Source: Primulina eburnea
Taxonomy: Eukaryota > Streptophyta > Magnoliopsida > Lamiales > Gesneriaceae
Length of the DNA stretch: 64,000 bases
NCBI RefSeq assembly: GCF_022965805.1
Contig: NC_133103.1
Coordinates: 47,995,693-48,059,692, forward strand
Reading direction: 5' to 3'
Below are positions 24,852 through 37,117 of this stretch, piece after piece. The notes under the pieces are model-generated. The model did not search any database. It worked only from the letters and a program-made list of their open reading frames with translations, and was not told where the DNA came from. Each line of letters opens with the position of its first letter. Position 1 is the first letter of the stretch. A program made the position numbers and the translations under genes.

Positions 24852-25784
24852 TCACGCATTGCCACCCGATGGTCCTGCTCCCCAGAATCTTTGGGAACCC
24901 TTCTGAGGACACACTCTAGCAAAATGCCCATGCTGTCCGCATATATTGCATCTACCAGTCACTCCCTGGCATTGTTCGGTGGGATGTCTCCCTCCACACC
25001 TAGCGCAATAAACTCCAGTATAACTCGGACTGGAACCACTGGAACTGGAGGAACCACTGCCTAATTTCTTGAACTATTTCTTCCGAGCTTTCAGCAAATC
25101 TTGCTTTCCACTCGTGCTGCCACGTTCAAATCTCGAAGGGGATTGTGGTGTCTGGGGTTGCTTCACACACAACCTCGTTAATTGTCGAATCAGACTCTCT
25201 TCTGCTCTCTTTGCTTTACTCAAGACATCAGCAAAGTGATAGGGTCGCTGTAGATTCATGAATGCAACTATCTCCGAATTCAATCCTCTAATGAATTGAT
25301 TCACTACAGCTTCATCATCCCTAGCCATATGAGGAGCAAAACGCAACAGAGTAGAAAATTTAGCAGCATAATCATCAATATTCAATTGACCTTGACTTAA
25401 ATTATCAAATTCTGCTTTCTTGTCTTCTCGGTACGAGGCGGAGAAAAATCGTTGATAGAATTCAGTCTTGAAGACTTCTCACGTGATCACAGTACCACGT
25501 AGTGCTAATACTCTTTTGATTGTAATCCACCAACTTCTGGCAGCCTCTTGTAATTGGTGAAATACCAATTTAACTCTTTGGTCATCTGTACAATCCAGTA
25601 GATCAAACAATATCTCTATGTCCTCAACCCAGTGCTGACACGTTTCAGGCGTCTCTGTACCACTCAGAATCGGCGGCTGAAATAACTGAAATTCTGCCAA
25701 CTTGGTTTCCATCGGAGTCGCTGACACATCTATCTGCGGTTCTGGTATATATGGCTGCTCATACGAAGTACTGCCTGTTTCCAA
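24852..25784 (-). pseudogene. Element A gag, two in-frame stops
   Basis: Collinear over 933 nt with the open gag of element G (61003-61935), including the retrotransposon gag domain and CX2CX4HX4C zinc knuckle (CNICGQHGHFARVC). Two nonsense changes break it: TGA at 25479-25481 (TGG in G) and TAG at 25074-25076 (CAG in G). Both are C-to-T or G-to-A transitions, as expected from deamination of methylated cytosine. The canonical gag ATG is also absent. Confidence 0.88.
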
Positions 25785-26127
25785 AATCCTTCGGGGAGGT
25801 ACATCTGATTACCCCAACATTAGTAACCCAATAATACAATTCTGTTCTAATCTTTTCTGATTATGATCATCTTACTGCTGATCATGAATCCGATCTGATT
25901 CATATTTAAGAACACATAATACCAATTCAAATCATATAATCAGGTAAGTATGTATCTAAAAGCAGTAACACATAATCTCATGCTAGCATCACAATGTAAA
26001 TCAACATCATAAGCAATCTCATGCTAGCACACACACATGCAAGGAAAGAAAATTCATCTACCCCGCTCATTCTCTTCTATCTCAATCTAAGTCAATCTAA
26101 AAGATCTATCAGTTCTGACTATCTCAA
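25785..26127 (-). other. Element A leader between primer-binding site and gag
   Basis: Non-coding leader matching 60593-61002 of element G; it contains copies of TGTGCTAGCATGAGATTGAT. It is split by E and continues for 46 bp at 31171-31216. The position corresponding to the gag start in element C (ATGCCTCC) reads GTACCTCC here. Confidence 0.75.
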
Positions 26128-27398
26128 TGATCGAGCAAAACTTGCACAGTAAAATCTCCAATAAAAATAAATAAAAATTCAGGCTCGAAATAATCGCAAG
26201 TGCACGATGTCAAGTTATAGTAAAACGTATAAGAGTACGAGTATCGATCCCACAGAGATTGATTAGACAAATTTACTTTAAATTAAATTCTTTAATTAAT
26301 TAAAACGACAATTGAATTACTTATTAATTAAATTAATACTAAAACACTAAATTGAAACAAACACATTAAAAATAATATAAACTAAAATAATAAATAAGCG
26401 AGTGTTAGGATCTCGGTTCACCTACCCGTCGTTAATTTAATTAATTAATATCGACACTGATTTACGCTTTTGACAGGATTTCCTAAGCAATTAACATACT
26501 CTCTCGAGCTATGCTAAACTAATTCTACACGAAAGAATAATAAAATCTCTTTTATTATTTACTAACGGTGAATTGCATGTCGATATATGAAATCTCTTAG
26601 TTTTCGCTCTACTGGACTATGACTACCAACGTGTATCCAACTTCATATCTCTATGTAAATTGTAGATCCACGGATTATGCTACTTGTTCCTATCGCAAGT
26701 TATTCTCTCGAACTCACCCACAATATTAGATATTATTAAAGTTAGCTAGGCTTTAACAATTCAATGTAAAATAATAGCACAATCAAGAATGAATCAAAAG
26801 TCGAGAATTAAATAATCAAACAACGGTTCGGGGTCGGATCCCCTAAATCCTAACTACAATAAAAGAGTAAAGAGAAAACGCTGTTGAGTTCTTGTTCCGG
26901 TTCCGTTGAGCTATCGCCTGCTACAGTGCTCTCCCTTCCAAATCGCGGCGCGCTTTCTCGTGTATTAGGTTAGGTGGTTTTATAGAGTCCATAAAATTTG
27001 GAAACAAATCTTCTCGGATTTCGTCGCTCGCTAGGGCGACCACTTTTTACCGCTGGGGCGAGTGGTTCTCGAATAAAAATCCTTGGCCGCGTCTTTAGTC
27101 TCGCTGGGGCGGTCACTTTTGACTGCCCTAGCGAGAGGTTCGCGCAAATACTCCTCGGCTGGATTAAAATGCTCGCTGGGGCGGTCACTTTTGACCGCCC
27201 TAGCGAGGCATTCTCGCTGCTCTGCATATAAAATCCTCCTTTTTGGTCCAATTCCTACAAAACAACCACAAAATACACGAGATCAGCCAAATGCTAAATA
27301 ATGCTAAATGAATGCTAAATTAAACTAAAACAAACTAATATGATGCATGAATGCGACTCAAAACTAACACTAAAAACACGTAAAAACGAGTCCTATCA
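26128..27398 (-). mobile_element. Element E 3' LTR
   Basis: Left copy of the pair. Three GC-rich hairpin modules lie at 27013-27208. On the minus strand it is preceded by the polypurine tract GAGGGGGT at about 27399-27407. Confidence 0.93.
27013..27208. repeat. GC-rich hairpin modules in E's 3' LTR
   Basis: Three modules; the clearest (27172-27207) has arms CTCGCTGGGGCGGTCA and TGACCGCCCTAGCGAG, 16 bp with one G-T wobble, around a 4-base CTTT loop. The copy in the other LTR is at about 30792-30975. Confidence 0.85.
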
Positions 27399-28768
27399 AC
27401 CCCCTCATACTAACCTTTTGCTCGCCCTCGAGTAAAATAGGTTAAAGCACGAGATACTAAACAAACTCAACAAAAACAAAAACAAAAATCAAATAAATAA
27501 AATAAAATGAAAACTAATTCAATGATATGTAATGGCTCAACTCATGCATCAACAAATCTTAAGTATATTTTCCATTGATCAATGTACAACACAAGTCATC
27601 GCACACCCCTTGAAATTTCCACACTAATTTTTATGCGTTGAACGTGAACGTGTGTGAGTGCAATGTTGTTTCCAGTATCGTGTCTTTCAAGTAGATTCAT
27701 TCCTGAAATTTGCAAGATAACTCGATTTACATGTTAAATGCAAGTTCACTTTCATGCTCCAGTCTCCACTCATTGCTAACCAGTAAGTACAACTAATTAG
27801 GACTTCATATTTGCACATTAGGATTCACTTATTATCAGAGTATAGTCAATTGATTAAAAGACGGGAATACACAGCTCATTTTCATTATGCACTTGTCAGA
27901 TTTTTTTTATCCGACATTCCTCGTCTCCTTACATCTCCAACTTTTTAGCCTAGGAATAGGATTTCATTCCTTTATTTGGCTCCCCGTCACCTTACATTTC
28001 CTTTTTTTTTTTTTTTTTCAATAGTTCCTTTTTACAAGAAACTTTTTTTTTTTTTTTAAGTGCACAATTTTCACTATGTACTCCATATTCAAATCCATAA
28101 AAAAAAAATTGTCTAATTCATTATTGTGCCACTGGTTAGTAACTCATTTCATAGACATGCACTCAAGTTCAACTCACACCTCATGCTTCTCAAATTCCCC
28201 ACAAAAATTCAAAATTGCACTACTATTCACAAAATTCACTAGTTACAACATGTGTTTAAAAATATTCAACATTCAAGCAAAAATTTCATGCTTCAACAAC
28301 AGGGGTGTCTAAAACTTAATGAAGAAACAAGATCAATGAGCTTGTTTATCATCAATTCGCATTCATCATTGGCCAAATTTCATCATCCAATTTTTTTTAT
28401 TTTTTATTATTTTTTTTAAATGATACCAAATAACTAAAAGAAAATACCTACCCCACCCCCTCATACTAAAGTCGTGCAATGTCCCCATTGCACTAGACGA
28501 CATAGAAAAATTAAATAGATAGATAAAACCAAACAACTAAATGCATGCGTAAAAAAAAAAAATTATTAATAATTAATAATTTAATAAAAATAAAATAAAA
28601 ACTCCCCTGGTTGATTATATTGTAGTAGTTGTAGACATCAATCATCTCCTATTGTACGAGCTCCTAAGGCCATCAATCTCCCACGTCCTCCAGTATGCTC
28701 ACCTGGCACAAAAGAAATTGAGCAAAATCAAATAACCACGAAACCGGGACTCAATGCAACAACTAAAA
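27399..28768 (-). other. Element E non-coding interior
   Basis: No usable ORF. It contains T-rich runs (27998-28060, 28391-28418) and a second polypurine-like block, TATGAGGGGGTGGGG on the minus strand at about 28452-28467, besides the one next to the LTR. This is where pol would be in an autonomous element. Confidence 0.6.
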
Positions 28769-29745
28769 TTAAAATAAATAACTAAAATATAAAACGCTTG
28801 GGTTGCCTCCCAAGTAGCGCCTGATTTCTAGTCGTCGGCTTGTCCCTCCGAAGTCCTTATCAAAGAGCGGCTGATGCCCAAAGTAAGTGTCATATGACAC
28901 CACATCTGGGTCTGGATTCCAAATGCCCTCAAGTCTGGATAGATATAGGCACATTAAGCTCGTCACCTCAACAACACACAACTCTGAATAATCGGCATGA
29001 GATGAGAAAAATAGTGTCGGCACTCCTTTATCAGAAAATTCTTCAAAAATCTCTTCCGACTGAGGCTCATTTACCAGCGAAGGATCAAACAACTCTAGAT
29101 TTTCAGTCTTATCCAACTCATTCTCACTATCTTGGTTGTTTGAGTCATCATCATCAAACCAAACCGGATCGATCACCGGTTGAGTATCTCGCTTCACTTC
29201 ATGTTCTCGGCGACTCTGAAAGATGGATTTCTTGATATTCTCTATTTGCTCCTCAAGGTTGCGCAGAGAATTAATTTGATTTTCTATAGCTGCCTCAGTC
29301 AGTGCCACATACCTATCCACGGTATCTTCTAGTTGAGTCGTGATCAGTTCATGGCTATCTCTCTCATCATTTTGAAACTCAAATGGTTGGTCTATAAACT
29401 CTGGGTAATGATCTTGTGTGTATTGATGACTCCAACACTGTGGTGAAAGATCCCAATATCTATGGTAGTCAAAGTCCGCCATATCACCCAACAAAGTATC
29501 ATTTTCTCATCATCTCGGCAAAATAGTGGACTGCCTGTTGTTAGTGCTCCGTCGATCACCCATCTTCGTGTTAGTGCATCCAAACCATTAAGGAAAAATT
29601 TAAGAAGAGAATAGTTAGAAAAATCATGATACAGGAAATTGTTTGCTAAATAATCGAATCTCTCCCAAGCTGCGTAAAAAGGCTCTCCGCGTTGTTGGGC
29701 AAATCTTGTGAATACTTTTCGATGAAACATCTCAAAGTATTGCAC
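28769..29745 (-). pseudogene. Element E gag-like region, single frameshift
   Basis: Two overlapping minus-strand frames (29745-29392, 117 codons; 29494-28769, 241 codons) read as one protein if a 1-base frameshift near 29485-29492 is allowed. The first has AWERFDYLANNFLYHDFSNY and FFLNGLD, the order of conserved residues in plant gypsy gag domains; the second is acidic with a coiled-coil-like stretch (ENQINSLRNLEEQIENIKKS). The N-terminal part of a normal gag is missing. It could bind element RNA only if read through the shift; I treat it as broken. Confidence 0.6.
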
Positions 29746-29894
29746 AAGAAAATTTCCTGCAAAAAGAAAATAGAAAACGGTAGATCACGCAGGAATAAAA
29801 TAAAATAAATAACTAAAAAAAATTAAATTAACTAAAGAAAATAACAAAAAGAAAAATTTGTCAATTTCAATCCCCGGCAACGGCGCCAAAAACT

Positions 29895-31165
29895 TGATCG
29901 AGCAAAACTTGCACAGTAAAATCTCCAATAAAAATAAATAAAAATTCAGGCTCGAAATAATCGCAAGTGCACGATGTCAAGTTATAGTAAAACGTATAAG
30001 AGTACGAGTATCGATCCCACAGAGATTGATTAGACAAATTTACTTTAAATTAAATTCTTTAATTAATTAAATCGACAATTGAATTACTTATTAACTAAAT
30101 TAATACTAAAACACTAAATTGAAACAAACACATTAAAAATAATATAAACTAAAATAATAAATAAGCGAGTGTTAGGATCTCGGTTCACCTACCCGTCGTT
30201 AATTTAATTAATTAATATCGACACTGATTTACGCTTTTGACAGGATTTCCTAAGCAATTAACATACTCTCTCGAGCTATGCTAAACTAATTCTACACGAA
30301 AGAATAATAAAATCTCTTTTATTATTTACTAACGGTGAATTGCATGTCGATCTATGAAATCCCTTAGTTTTCGCTCTACTGGACTATGACTACCAACGTG
30401 TATCCAACTTCATATCTCTATGTAAATTGTAGATCCACGGATTATGCTACTTGTTCCTATCGCAAGTTATTCTCTCGAACTCACCCACAATATTAGATAT
30501 TATTAAAGTTAGCTAGGCTTTAACAATTCAATGTAAAATAATAGCACAATCAAGAATGAATCAAAAGTCGAGAATTAAATAATCAAACAACGGTTCGGGG
30601 TCGGATCCCCTAAATCCTAACTACAATAAAAGAGTAAAGAGAAAACGCTGTTGAGTTCTTGTTCCGGTTCCGTTGAGCTATCGCCTGCTACAGTGCTCTC
30701 CCTTCCAAATCGCGGCGCGCTTTCTCGTGTATTAGGTTAGGTGGTTTTATAGAGTCCATAAAATTTGGAAACAAATCTTCTCGGATTTCGTCGCTCGCTA
30801 GGGCGGCCACTTTTTACCGCTGGGGCGAGTGGTTCTCGAATAAAAATCCTTGGCCGCGTCTTTGGTCTCGCTGGGGCGGTCACTTTTGACCGCCCTAGCG
30901 AGAGGTTCGCGCAAATACTCCTCGGCTGGATTAAAATGCTCGCTGGGGCGGTCACTTTTGACCGCCCTAGCGAGGCATTCTCGCTGCTCTGCATATAAAA
31001 TCCCCCTTTTTGGTCCAATTCCTACAAAACAACCACAAAATACACGAGATCAGCCAAATGCTAAATAATGCTAAATGAATGCTAAATTAAACTAAAACAA
31101 ACTAATATGATGCATGAATGCGACTCAAAACTAACACTAAAAACACGTAAAAACGAGTCCTATCA
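29895..31165 (-). mobile_element. Element E 5' LTR
   Basis: Right copy of the pair, 1271 bp, with the hairpin modules at about 30780-30975. The primer-binding motif lies directly beyond its 3' end at 29869-29887. Confidence 0.93.
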
Positions 31166-31198
31166 CTCAATCTAAAGATCTATCTCTAAAGGATCTAT

Positions 31199-31211
31199 GG
31201 CTCTGATACCA
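31199..31211 (-). other. Element A primer-binding site (initiator tRNA-Met type)
   Basis: Minus strand TGGTATCAGAGCC, five bases (ACAGG) after the 5' LTR end. It pairs with the 3' end of plant initiator methionine tRNA to start reverse transcription. The same motif and spacing occur in C and G. Confidence 0.93.
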
Positions 31212-32227
31212 CCTGTTGTGGGGACCCGGACGCTAATCATTTTCTTATCATATTTGGGATTTAATTATCAATTCAGATAAAACAGGGTCTAAAAATTTTT
31301 CTTTTTAAAATGTAACTGCGGAAGGTAATGGAATCTAAACAATATACCTTTCTGTATAAAACTACAGTTCAGTAGAAAAGTACAATACTGTACAACCTAA
31401 GTCTAAGGTTCAATTACTAAATTCAAGTAATAAACCAAGTCTACTACAAGTCCGGAATCACCACGCTAACTCGTCTTCTCTCATCGTCATCTCGACCCTG
31501 ATCCAGCCCCACCTGTTGTCATGCACACATACAAAACAAGACAACAGCCGGATAACTCCGGTGAGAAATAAATCCCAGTATAAAACATGGTAAACATGTA
31601 TATACATAAAATAATTCATGAAACATGCTGTCACGAATAAATTCAAAACATTTGATTTCATAAGCTATGAAATCTAATCACAACAAGCATGTACTTCAAA
31701 TCAGCTAAACATGCATATAACCAATCTAAATCATAAAAACATGCTAGCACAACTGGAAGCAATAACGATGGGTCCCATGATCTAGGAGCCACATCTATAT
31801 AAGCATGCCGTCCTAATCAAACCATGTCTAGACTCGACTCGATCTGTAACTCTAGGGATCCCGGGGTGAATAAGACGTCACTGGCTGTCACCTACCCTAC
31901 CAATCGAGGTGCTGTACGTCTTATTCCTAGACTTCGGCCTGATCTGTATCCACATCTACAAAGGGGCGGTGATCTTCCCCAGAGCTGAGATATCGCCGAA
32001 CGTCTAGAGTCTGCCTGATCTCCAGACTGTCCTATCTTAATGCATGAATAACAATCTATAATCATTGCATAATAATATAAACATAAACAAGAGTATAGTA
32101 TGTGATTTATTGGGCAACTCAACGCGATCTCAATTGAGTTGTTCTTCCCGAATATCACATGAATTATACCTTTGTCGTCCCCGTCTGATGAAGACGAAGT
32201 CTCGAAGTCGAATTTGTCCATATCTGA

Positions 32228-32229
32228 TG
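32228..32229 (-). other. Exon-exon junction (intron loss) in A's 5' LTR
   Basis: Minus strand CTGGAC joined to ATCAGATATGGAC, as in the 3' LTR. Both U5 copies derive from the RNA 5' end, so loss in both is expected if the template was spliced. Confidence 0.88.
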
Positions 32230-32446
32230 TCCAGTTGTAGCCTGTGTTGATACAAACACGGTACCGAAGTCGGATTTCAATTCAGATAGACGAATCGCTC
32301 ATAAATCGATTTTGAACATTAAGAACGAAGCTTTCCCTTCAAATCTCGATTTCTCCTCTTCTGAAATGAGATTTACGCATGTAAATATATATATATACTT
32401 ACACTCACATGCAGCAAAGCACATGGCTCGTCCTTCGCGCAACACG

Positions 32447-32735
32447 TCTCGCGCATAGGCGCGGCCACTACTCGCGCATATGCGCGAGACCTACTGTCTC
32501 GGCGAAACTGCTACTCGCGCATATGCGCTATTAATTCCGCGCATATGCGCCACCCCTTCTGGCCCTCCCGCGCATATGCACCACTTTACTCGCGCATATG
32601 CGCCACTGGTTCTGGCCTTGCCGCGCATGTGCGCGCATTTACACCGCGCATGTGCGCCAAACCTTCTGGATTTCTCCCTTGGCTTCTCGCATGGCTCGCG
32701 CATATGTGAGTACACTTCTCGCGCATATGCGCGAG
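32447..32735. repeat. CpG-rich palindrome array in A's 5' LTR
   Basis: Ten copies corresponding one-to-one to those at 22024-22318; several between-LTR differences fall at CpG sites inside the array. Confidence 0.9.
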
Positions 32736-33463
32736 ACCTTCGAGTCACGCACACGCAATATTCTTCCTTTCAAAATCTAACAAGAACGCGTCCCGTCTAT
32801 AATTATCTTGATTAATTCAATAAATCATTCCGAATTAATCTCCGATTACAGTAATCATATCCAAATCATTTCAGATTACGGTAATTAAATTCTCGGGCAT
32901 TACACATATAAACAATCTAAATCATAAAACATGCTAGCACAACTGAAAGCAATAACGATGGGTCCCATGATCTAGGAGCCACATCCATGTAGGCATGCAG
33001 TTCTAATCAAATCATGTCTAGACTTGACTCAATCTATAACTCTAGGGATCCCGGTGTGAATAAGACGTCACTGGCTGTCACCTACCCTACCAATCGAGGT
33101 GCTGTACGTCTTATTCCTAGACTTCGGCCTGATCTGTATCCACATCTACAAAGGGGCGGTGATCTTCCCCTAAGCTGAGATATCGCCGAACATCTAGAAG
33201 TCTGGATGATCTCGCAGACTTTCCTATCTTAATGCATGAATACACAATCTGTAAACAAGCATAATCATCTTAATGCAATGCAACATGATCTGTAAACAAA
33301 GCATAATTAGATAAAACATAAACAAGAATATAGTATGTGATTTATTGGGCAACTCAACGCGATCTCAATTGAGTTGTTCTTCCCGAATATCACATGAATT
33401 ATACCTTTATCTTCCCCGTCTGAGGAAGACGAAGTCTCGAAGTTCAGTCTGTCCATATCCGAT

Positions 33464-33958
33464 CTGAAATGACAATAACAAATATACTGTATCAATGTAT
33501 AATTCAATTCACAATCGGTTCTGGTCAATACTCGACTCAGTACATAATCTGATCAATATCTGAACAAAATACCATCTGATTCATACCAACAATCTCTTGA
33601 GATAATCTAAATCATATCTGAATCTGATCAATCTAATTTAACTGATGTTTCAACGGCATAATCACACAATCTTGTAATCCCGTCATTCTCAACATCACAA
33701 TATCATACAGAATTCATAATATATCTCAGTACAATCTATAATTCAATATCTGTACACTCTGAATCAATAATAACACAATTCTGATATCAAATCTAAATCA
33801 AATCATTTCTGAAAATCGTACAAATTCCATAAACAGTCTGTTTCTAAATCTGACTTCAATTCTATAATATCTACGGTAGTATAAATACCATATCTGAATT
33901 CTATTCAATTCTGACAACATCATAAACTCAAATCTTGTTTAAACGTAACAAAACTTAC
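33464..33958 (-). other. LTR intron in element B, 3' LTR copy
   Basis: 495 bp; minus strand CTGGAC|GTAAGTTTTG at the 5' end and TTGTCATTTCAG|ATCGGATATG at the 3' end, AT-rich between. The ends match plant splice-site consensus. Confidence 0.75.
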
Positions 33959-34177
33959 GTCCAGTTGTAGCCTGTGTTGATACAAACACAGTACCGAAGT
34001 CGGATTTCAATTCAGATAGACGAATCGCTCATAAATCAAATTTGAAATGAAGAACAACGCTTTCCCCCTAACCTCTCGATTTCTGAATGAAATCTGAGGA
34101 GAATTCGATTCATACATACATAGATATATACATTTCATGCATGCAAGGCAAGTGGCAAGGTGCATGTCTTGCACGTT

Positions 34178-34440
34178 TCGCGCATATGCGCGCACAAAGT
34201 CGCGCATATGCGCCAGTTCCTTCGAACTAGCAATTTCCTTCTCGCGCATATGCGCCAATATTTCCGCGCATATGCGCCACCCCTACTGGCCCTCCCGCGC
34301 ATATGCGCCAACATCTTCGCGCATATGCGCCACTAGTTCTGGCCTTGCCGCGCATGTGCGCGCATTATCTCGCGCATGTGCGCGCAAGCCTCGGCCAGCT
34401 CCGCGCATGTGCGCCCATCCAAACAGCGCATGTGCGCGGG
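34178..34440. repeat. CpG-rich palindrome array in B's 3' LTR
   Basis: Ten copies, six GCGCATATGCGC-type followed by four GCGCATGTGCGC-type. The equivalent array in the 5' LTR is at 48105-48366. Confidence 0.9.
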
Positions 34441-34608
34441 GCTCTTTCTTGGCACACACATTTACACCTTTCTCATGTGTTCTAGTCCGATCCATTTCGT
34501 CTATAATTATCGTGATTAATTCAATAAGTCATTTCAGATTACTCTCAGATTACAGTAATCGTATCCAAATCATTCCAGATTACGGTAATTAAATTCTCGG
34601 GCATTACA

Positions 34609-37117
34609 TTTCTCCCCCTCTTAGATCTGAGTTCGTCCTCGAACTCACCAATCATCAAACCAAATCTATCAGAAGAACTGTATAACAGAGTTTAACATCC
34701 AAACTCGTTTCACTAACATCATTATAAGGTATATCTCTGATTCCAATCTGAAATCAAAATTCAAGAATTATAATATCATAATCCTTTTTCAACTCGTTCT
34801 AGCTGACTCAATCCCACATTACTGGCTATACAACATCCGTATATGCCAATCTGCAGTCTATAACCAAACAACACCACCTGTAGTTGTTATCCCATCGGTC
34901 TATCCCAATCTAGGACATAATCAATCTTCATCTTCCAATACCAATCGTCATCATCCGACATTGGTTTCTTAAATCTGTCCATTCTGAACTATCTCAATAC
35001 TATTGTCATACAGTAAGTCACACAATGACAATATTCCATATAAACTAGTACTAACATCCAGTACTAAAGCTCTACAAATCTTTGTCAATATCTGGTAACT
35101 ACACTCTGACTATCTGTCAATCTGTGAATAATCTGCACAAGAGAGCTTATGATATATTCTATCATAAGTACAATTTCATCAAAATCACAATCTGATATCA
35201 TCTACTTCTTACATTCTCGTCAATCTGACTATTTCTTTGACATTGATCTATGCCATCTGGTTTTGTTTGTACGTAGTCTGGTACAAACTGATAGATATAG
35301 ATTGAGTAATCTGTCAATCATAATCATATCATATCATAATCTAAAGAAATGGCGGTAATTTCATTACGAAAGCCATAGAAATGTACTCCCATTTCTATTC
35401 AGAACTACACAAAATCTGTAATAATCTTCTGATTTCTATCTTTTTGTCTTCTTCTGCTAGCAATTCAGACTTGTCAGTACAATTTCTGCCAACATTTCTG
35501 TACAAATTCTGTGACAACTGATCTGATCTGTCTATATCACCACTATCTGTTCGAATAACGCACATTCACAACTATCTGAATGAGAACTGAATCCATAACT
35601 GTTCGGTTCTGACGTTATCTGTGAATTCAGATTCGAACCATCCTGTATAAACAATTCAGTTAATAACATAAAATAAAGAAGAAATACCTACCTGGTATTC
35701 GGCTCTGACTATCAATATCAAAATCTGTAACCAATTCTGAAACATTTTGATATCATAACATAATCAGTCCCATATAACACCAAAATCAAATATCTGTTAT
35801 TCTGACTGATGCTTTGTTCTGATTATTACAAACAAATTTTGAACATTCTGATCACATGTCTAACTGGTTACACTAATCTGTATCAAACACTGATTCACAA
35901 TAACAGGAATATTACATCAGATTCAGAATAGAAAGAACCGATACAGATCTAGTACTCATAAAACAAAGATTGCGGCAACACTGATGATTCTGACTACTGA
36001 TCAATCTTCACAGTGCCCAAATCATCTGTCATACCTCATCTGCAAATAGAATATACTCCCAAACAATATAAGATATCTCAAATACTGATTTAGATCAATC
36101 CCAATACGCAAGTAGATATAACATAATAAGGGAATAAGAGAATAAGGAAATCTGTAAAACTCAGAAATTCTGACTTTCTGACATTTCTACTAATTCTGAT
36201 ATATCTGTTACCTGTGTCGTTTACAGTTGCTGATTTCTGTCTCAACTGTGCAAATAATTCGGTATACAAACTGCAGATATCACATATTCTTAATACAATC
36301 TGTTTCAATTATGATTCATACCTGACTAATTTCTGTATACAATAATCACGGTTCTCTACATATTCAATAAAATCTTCAAATATTCTATTTAATCAATCAG
36401 ATGCTGTTAACATATCAAATATCATGGATATAACAAGCATAAACTCATCAGAATATCCCTGCATCTAGGAGTTAGCAATCTGTACCCTTCTATTAATCTT
36501 CAATATCATTCTGTACTGAATTCTAAAACAACATTCAGTATCAACTCTAGATTCAATTCTGAAATCTATCTTTCAGATATAAAGAAAAGCTAAAATCTTA
36601 TCTGACAAACATCAGTCAACTCATCTATTACTGGAAAATCTGTCACCGTTAGACTCGATTTCAGTATATCTACCCAAACACATAAGGATACCATTTGTTC
36701 CTTTCTGTGATAATCGAGTCATAACAGTACAATAATCTAAGGAATTCTGGATCTAGAATCCTCATTCTCAACTAGATCTGATCTTAATCTTACCATTTCT
36801 GGAACACATTCCACAATATTTCTATACTTTTTTAGCATTACATGTCAATAATGAAATCGAAATCATATAACACAAGTACATCATAATCCAACCCAATCTC
36901 GGGTTCATTTCACTGTAGTATATAACATGTCACAGAAATCTCTGATATCTATCTTTCTTTTCCCAGAATACAGGAATCAATACTACAGTACAACCAGACT
37001 TAATAGGTACAGCATATATCAATGCAGTTCTTTCAAAGATACTCGTAATGAATGCATTAGTATACATCAATACATATGCAACATAATCATAGAGTAACAG
37101 TACCTGTCACTATATCA
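34609..37117 (-). pseudogene. Element B decayed pol region and polypurine tract
   Basis: The minus strand has AGAGGGGGAGAAA at 34609-34621 next to the 3' LTR, then a pol-derived stretch that aligns by eye with A and G but has no frame longer than about 70 codons. The protease start is recognisable where C has an intact DTGASH motif, but it is frameshifted and interrupted. Confidence 0.75.

Larger units (their letters stand above)
26128..31165 (-). mobile_element. Element E: non-autonomous LTR retrotransposon (Athila-like gag and primer-binding site) nested in A
   Basis: Both LTRs are 1271 bp (26128-27398 and 29895-31165), with TG...CA ends and CTCAA duplications (26123-26127, 31166-31170). 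I count about eight substitutions between them. The minus-strand order is 5' LTR, primer-binding-type motif TGGCGCCGTTGCCGGGGA (29869-29887), a gag-like region, long non-coding DNA, a GAGGGGGT polypurine tract and the 3' LTR. There is no pol. The primer motif and gag resemble Athila-type and related gypsy elements; this lineage call is from memory. Confidence 0.88.
18032..32904 (-). mobile_element. Element A: non-autonomous Ty3/gypsy retrotransposon with intronless LTRs, hosting D1 and E
   Basis: Flanked by CATAT (18027-18031 and 32905-32909), and inserted in B's 3' LTR; B's intact 5' LTR at about 46830 shows the uninterrupted target. The 3' LTR is 18032-22483 (1689 bp without solo LTR D1); the 5' LTR is 31217-32904 (1688 bp). 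I count about ten substitutions and one indel between them. The interior (22484-31216) without E is about 3.7 kb and matches element G closely: polypurine tract, decayed pol, gag with two stops, leader, primer-binding site. Confidence 0.9.
31217..32904 (-). mobile_element. Element A 5' LTR (intronless)
   Basis: 1688 bp, TGTGGGGACC at the left and CATTACA at the right. It carries the ten-copy GCGCATATGCGC array (32447-32735) and the exon-exon junction at 32228/32229. Confidence 0.93.
32910..34608 (-). mobile_element. Element B 3' LTR, proximal fragment (U3 side)
   Basis: Continues the LTR begun at 17530-18031 beyond element A, and ends CATTACA. It contains the palindrome array 34178-34440 and the intact LTR intron 33464-33958. 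Confidence 0.92.
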
